Shown here piece by piece: positions 30,135-33,238 of a stretch of 33,238 nucleotides of DNA. The notes beneath the pieces were generated by a model, which did not search any database, had not been told where the DNA came from, and worked only from the letters and a program-made list of their open reading frames with translations. Each line of letters opens with the position of its first letter. Positions within the stretch are counted from its first letter, which is position 1. A program made the translations under genes and the position numbers. Origin of the DNA: Rhodospirillaceae bacterium (GTDB taxonomy: Bacteria; Pseudomonadota; Alphaproteobacteria; Thalassobaculales; Thalassobaculaceae); NCBI GenBank assembly GCA_018699735.1, contig JABIRP010000109.1:1-33238 (forward strand), in the 5' to 3' direction.

Positions 30135-31082
30135 ATGACCGACCTGTCCACCCGCATTTCCCTTATGACCCGTCGCTGGAAGGCCCTGCCCGGGAACGTA
30201 CGCGGATCGATCTGGCTCATGGGCGCCTCGCTCCTCTTCGCGATCATGGCCGCCGGTGTCAAATTCGTCGGCCAACGCATCCCGGTTCTCGAGATCCTAT
30301 TTTTCCGCCAGCTTTTCGTGATCATGATCCTGACACCCAAGATCGCGTCAAATTTTCCAGGCATATTCATAACCCCGCGTTGGCGCATGCATCTGGCCCG
30401 CGTCTGCTGTTCCTTCGTTGCCATGTCGACTGGGTTCACAGCGATCGTCCACATGCAATTGGCCGAGGCCACAGCGATCAGTTTCTCCCGCGGCTTCTTC
30501 ACGACAATTCTCGCGGTATTGGTCCTGCACGAGATTGTCGGCCCCAGACGGTGGGGTGCCACTGCTGTCGGATTTATCGGTGTGCTGATCATTGTCCGGC
30601 CAAGTCCGGAGAATTTAAATGAATATGCTTGGTTGGGCCTGATCTCAGCGGTCTTCGTCGCTGTTATCATGGTCCTAACCCGGATCCTGTCGCAGAAGGA
30701 TCCGCCAACCACGATCATGGCCTATCAATCCTTGCTGTTGACCGGCGTCCTGGCCCCGCCGGCCTACTACTACTGGATCCTGCCGACGTTCGAAGAGCTG
30801 GCGCTTATGGCGGGGATCGGCGGCGTGATGGCAGTCGCCCAATACGCCAACATCAAAGCCTACCAAAACGGGGAAACAACAGCGATCCAGCCGATGGAGT
30901 ACGGTCGGTTGCTGTTCGCAGGATTTCTTGGGTACGTGCTATTTCAAGAAATTCCATCCGCATGGGCCGCCGCCGGATCGGTCGTGATTATAGCGGCGGG
31001 CGTCTACACCATGCATCGAAACCGCATTCGCCAAAGCGAACCGGCACACCCGCGCGCGCCGGTGCCACCGCCTGACGCATGA
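30135..31082 (+). CDS. EamA-family (DMT) transporter
   Basis: An inner-membrane protein of 315 residues with ten predicted transmembrane helices in two five-helix EamA repeats. The first repeat starts at GSIWLMGASLLFAIMAAGVKFV, and the second at WLGLISAVFVAVIMVLTRIL. Family hallmarks include the EILFFRQLFVIMIL helix and TGFTAIVHMQLAEATAISFSR in the first repeat, and QYANIKAYQNGETTAIQPMEYGRLLFA in the second. Such proteins move amino acids, nucleotides or other metabolites, usually outward. TATAAA at about 30096 is a possible -10. It is divergent from the NADP-type SDR and ends 6 bases from the convergent binding-protein gene. Confidence 0.9.
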   Translation: MTDLSTRISLMTRRWKALPGNVRGSIWLMGASLLFAIMAAGVKFVGQRIPVLEILFFRQLFVIMILTPKIASNFPGIFITPRWRMHLARVCCSFVAMSTGFTAIVHMQLAEATAISFSRGFFTTILAVLVLHEIVGPRRWGATAVGFIGVLIIVRPSPENLNEYAWLGLISAVFVAVIMVLTRILSQKDPPTTIMAYQSLLLTGVLAPPAYYYWILPTFEELALMAGIGGVMAVAQYANIKAYQNGETTAIQPMEYGRLLFAGFLGYVLFQEIPSAWAAAGSVVIIAAGVYTMHRNRIRQSEPAHPRAPVPPPDA

Positions 31083-31088
31083 GAACTG

Positions 31089-31829
31089 TTACTTCCTCGG
31101 CAGAAGAGCTTCGAGTGTCGTTTCGACAATTCTGCGATAGGTCCCGTCTGACTTCATGGCGGAGAGCGACGAGGCTACGGGACCTACCAGATCGGCATGC
31201 TTTTTGTGCAAGTACATGAACATTGCGCGTTTGGCCAATGGCGGCTCTTGGGCGCGCGCTTCGATGCCCATTTGTTGCGCATGCCACGTCCCCTGCCATC
31301 GCTCGTGCAGAACAAAATCAGTTCGACCCTTGGACAGCAACTCAAAGAGTTGCCGGTTCGACTTGACGCGCAAAACCGCCGGATGCTCGGTCAAGTTATT
31401 CTGGAAGATTTGCCAACCATTAATGTATGCGATGTCGTAGTTCGACAACGCTCCCCAAGCATCAGTGGTGATCGTGTGGCGAGACGAGAAAGCAACAAAA
31501 TCGTTCACGATAATCTTTTCCGGAACCCGAAGGAGGTTCGGATACTTTTTCTCCAAACCCTTCACCCGCAGCCCAACACCGTCATCAATACCTTGGTCAG
31601 CGCTCACCAGACTGCGGGCCGACGACTTGTACACCACGACCTCCGCCTCCAGGTCTAGTCGGCGGAAAACCTCACGGACGACTTGGTTGAGAAACCCGGT
31701 CTGACCGGCGTTCGTAATCGGAGGTCCACTGGCGATGTTGATCGTCAATTTTCCCGCCGCGTTCCCGGGTGATACACCGACCAAGATCGACGCAAGTGCC
31801 AGAAACGAAAATATCCACCGCAAATTCAT
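31089..31829 (-). CDS. Orphan family 3 periplasmic substrate-binding protein
   Basis: A periplasmic binding-protein-like sequence of 246 residues, type 2 fold (SBP_bac_3-like, the family of polar amino acid receptors). I placed the start at ATG 31829, which gives a proper signal peptide (MNLRWIFSFLALASILVG, cleavage after GNAA). The fold is suggested by FLNQVVREVFRRLDLEAEVVV near the start, NYDIAYINGWQIFQNNL in the middle and DGTYRRIVETTLEALLP at the end. No permease or ATPase gene is adjacent, and the canonical arginine and aspartate for amino acid ligands are not obvious, so it could be a sensor-type or stand-alone protein. An A+T-rich 124-base leader separates it from the upstream ligase gene. 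Confidence 0.72.
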   Translation of the reverse strand: MNLRWIFSFLALASILVGVSPGNAAGKLTINIASGPPITNAGQTGFLNQVVREVFRRLDLEAEVVVYKSSARSLVSADQGIDDGVGLRVKGLEKKYPNLLRVPEKIIVNDFVAFSSRHTITTDAWGALSNYDIAYINGWQIFQNNLTEHPAVLRVKSNRQLFELLSKGRTDFVLHERWQGTWHAQQMGIEARAQEPPLAKRAMFMYLHKKHADLVGPVASSLSAMKSDGTYRRIVETTLEALLPRK

Positions 31830-31953
31830 GAGCTTAGCCACAGCAGATTGCCCGGATAACAATGAAGTCAGCTTAAAATAATCAATTACTGCCGTATAAA
31901 AATAAATAAGAGCTAATACGTAGCGCCAATCCTCGTAGTTTTGATGACTATTA
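31830..31953. other. A+T-rich intergenic spacer
   Basis: This 124-base gap between two leftward genes is conspicuously A+T-rich: 16 of 60 bases in 31861-31920 are G or C, against a clear majority in the surrounding genes. It holds runs such as TATAAAAATAAATAA. I see no frame, RNA gene or perfect hairpin in it. It is probably the promoter region of the binding-protein gene, but I cannot point to a confident -35/-10 pair. Confidence 0.5.
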
Positions 31954-33238
31954 CTACCGACCCTTAATCATTTGGGCGAGAGCACTTCGATCTGCTTTTC
32001 CAGTACCACCGGCCGGCAGTTCTTGGAGCACGTGGATTTCGTCAGGCAACTTGTAGCGCTCCAATCGCTCGGCCGCCCAGGCCATTAGCCGTGCCGGTTC
32101 AAGGGCGCGGCCAGCCCGAGCCACCACGGCCAAATGCAGAGCCTCACCTCGCGCTTCGTCTGAGACCCCGGCCGCAAGCGCTCCCACCACATCTTCATTT
32201 TCCAGAAACAGGGATTCAATTTCTAACGGCGCAATTTTGTTGCCGCCTCGAATGACCAGATCTTTCGCCCTGCCAACCAGTTCAAGAGCGCCATCGGCGC
32301 GCGCGCGGACCAAGTCTCCAGTTCGAAAATACCCGTCAAGGAACGCCTTCTCGGTATCCCCCGGCGCATCCAGATATCCGAGCATTCCCCAGGGCGAGCG
32401 GATCAACAATTCGCCATCTTCGCCAATCCTATGGTCGATGCCCAGCCCAGCGTGCCCGATAGTTCCGGCAAGCAGGTCATACTCACCAGGCTGTACGAAA
32501 AAGTCGGAGGTGCCGGTTTCACTCAGGCCGTAAATATCACCGAGCCCGGCCCGCGGAAATGACGCCAATGTTTTGCGCCCGACCGGTGCCGGGAGGGCCT
32601 CGCCACCGGCCATGAACGTGCCGTCCCAGTTACGACCCGCCAGATTGGTATCGGCTTCAGTCATCGCGAATTGGCGCAGCATGGTCGGCACCACCGGAAA
32701 GCGTGTGATCTCGCCTGCCTCCAACAATGCGCGGATCTCATCGATCTGAAACCGACCGCGCAAGACCGCAAGCCCACCCCGAGCAAGCGTCAACCACGTT
32801 GCCCACTGCCCGAAACTGAACGTGAGTTGCAGGCCAATCAGCGTGGTTCCACCCGCACCCCACGCCGTCGTCTCGGCGATCATGTCGAGCTTGTCGGCGG
32901 CGCGGGTTGGTGACTGAACAACGCCCTTGGGGTCCCCCGTCGTACCGGACGTAAAGACCACCGTCCCGGCATTCGCCAACAGCGGTCTCGTGGCCGGGAC
33001 GACATCCGAGATGTGCTCGATCCCATGGTTCATTTGGAAACGCGCGCCGAGCCTCCCCTTTAGCCTGTCTGCAACAACTGTCGGGGTATTACGATGAACC
33101 GGAACCGCAACTCCGCCTGCGCGCCAAACCGCTAAAAATCCGGCCACGTCGTCGGCGCGATTGGAGACCAGAACCGCCACCGGCTCACCGATCTCCAACC
33201 CACCTCGAAAAAGCTCGGTCGCGAGCGTGTCGACACGC
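31954..33238 (-). CDS. AMP-forming acyl-CoA synthetase/ligase, N-terminus cut by window edge
   Basis: An adenylate-forming enzyme that activates a carboxylic acid as acyl-AMP and transfers it to CoA. The frame is open to the right edge (residues before GEPVAVLVSN read VDTLATELFRGG), so the apparent TTG start at 33198 is not real. Core motifs in order: the phosphate-binding VFTSGTTGDPKG, IYGLSETG, YFRTGDLVRA, LVGRAKDLVIRGGNKIAPLEIE and the C-terminal GGTGKADRSAL, whose lysine is the adenylation catalyst. The protein is about 430 residues plus a missing N-terminus, usual for the class of about 500. The acid is unknown; with CoA-transferase and acyl-CoA dehydrogenases in the window, a role in carboxylate catabolism is plausible. 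Confidence 0.92.
   Translation of the reverse strand, partial: RVDTLATELFRGGLEIGEPVAVLVSNRADDVAGFLAVWRAGGVAVPVHRNTPTVVADRLKGRLGARFQMNHGIEHISDVVPATRPLLANAGTVVFTSGTTGDPKGVVQSPTRAADKLDMIAETTAWGAGGTTLIGLQLTFSFGQWATWLTLARGGLAVLRGRFQIDEIRALLEAGEITRFPVVPTMLRQFAMTEADTNLAGRNWDGTFMAGGEALPAPVGRKTLASFPRAGLGDIYGLSETGTSDFFVQPGEYDLLAGTIGHAGLGIDHRIGEDGELLIRSPWGMLGYLDAPGDTEKAFLDGYFRTGDLVRARADGALELVGRAKDLVIRGGNKIAPLEIESLFLENEDVVGALAAGVSDEARGEALHLAVVARAGRALEPARLMAWAAERLERYKLPDEIHVLQELPAGGTGKADRSALAQMIKGR

Overview
The window looks like a dense stretch of an alphaproteobacterial chromosome, probably Rhodospirillales-like. The strongest lineage marker is a DUF1476 protein, the zeta inhibitor of the alphaproteobacterial F1-ATPase. 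The gene set is otherwise typical of a G+C-rich, aerobic, free-living proteobacterium, with a FliJ-type flagellar protein, MlaA, purC and purS. No gap between genes exceeds about 260 bases. I see no rRNA, tRNA, CRISPR array, insertion sequence or phage gene.

Layout, left edge to 8.3 kb: the end of a FliJ-like flagellar gene faces an orphan ParA-type ATPase. A consensus DnaA box lies between the ParA gene and a divergent gene for an exported protein of unknown function. A TauD-type 2-oxoglutarate (2OG) dioxygenase and an orphan COG2984-type binding protein follow. A leftward set then reads dtd, an iron-dependent alcohol dehydrogenase, and a large plus small acyl-CoA dehydrogenase pair resembling PimC/PimD.

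8.3 to 15.5 kb: mlaA; a class III CoA-transferase close to Frc; a TfdA-like dioxygenase; a UbiB/ABC1 kinase divergent from a lone ArsR-type C-terminal domain that has no DNA-binding half; a phytanoyl-CoA dioxygenase-like protein; and a Tet-type MFS exporter. A palindromic repeat of a kind often seen between alphaproteobacterial genes closes this part.

15.5 to 24.6 kb: a complete leftward peptide-type ABC transporter operon (binding protein, two permeases, two ATPases). It has a strong hairpin after the binding-protein gene. Divergent from it are an aspartoacylase/succinylglutamate desuccinylase-type zinc hydrolase and an AbrB-type membrane protein. The likely theme is uptake of a peptide or N-acylated compound followed by hydrolysis.

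23.6 to 33.2 kb: a fusion of a cysteine-less peroxiredoxin-like domain to a 2OG-Fe(II) oxygenase, in one transcription unit with the F1-ATPase zeta subunit; an NRDE protein; purC-purS without purQ or purL; a two-gene A+T-rich unit of unknown function with a possible PilZ-like fold; a PPOX-type flavoprotein; two convergent SDR oxidoreductases; an EamA transporter; an orphan family 3 binding protein; and an acyl-CoA synthetase cut by the right edge.

Taken together the window mixes housekeeping genes with catabolic genes for carboxylic acids: CoA ligation, CoA transfer, acyl-CoA dehydrogenation, SDRs, four unrelated types of 2OG-Fe(II) oxygenase, and several uptake proteins. I found no defence system or mobile element. 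The most unusual items are the peroxiredoxin-oxygenase fusion, the ArsR C-terminal domain standing alone, the structured purC leader, and the orphan ParA with a DnaA box. All biochemical roles are family-level readings made without database searches.
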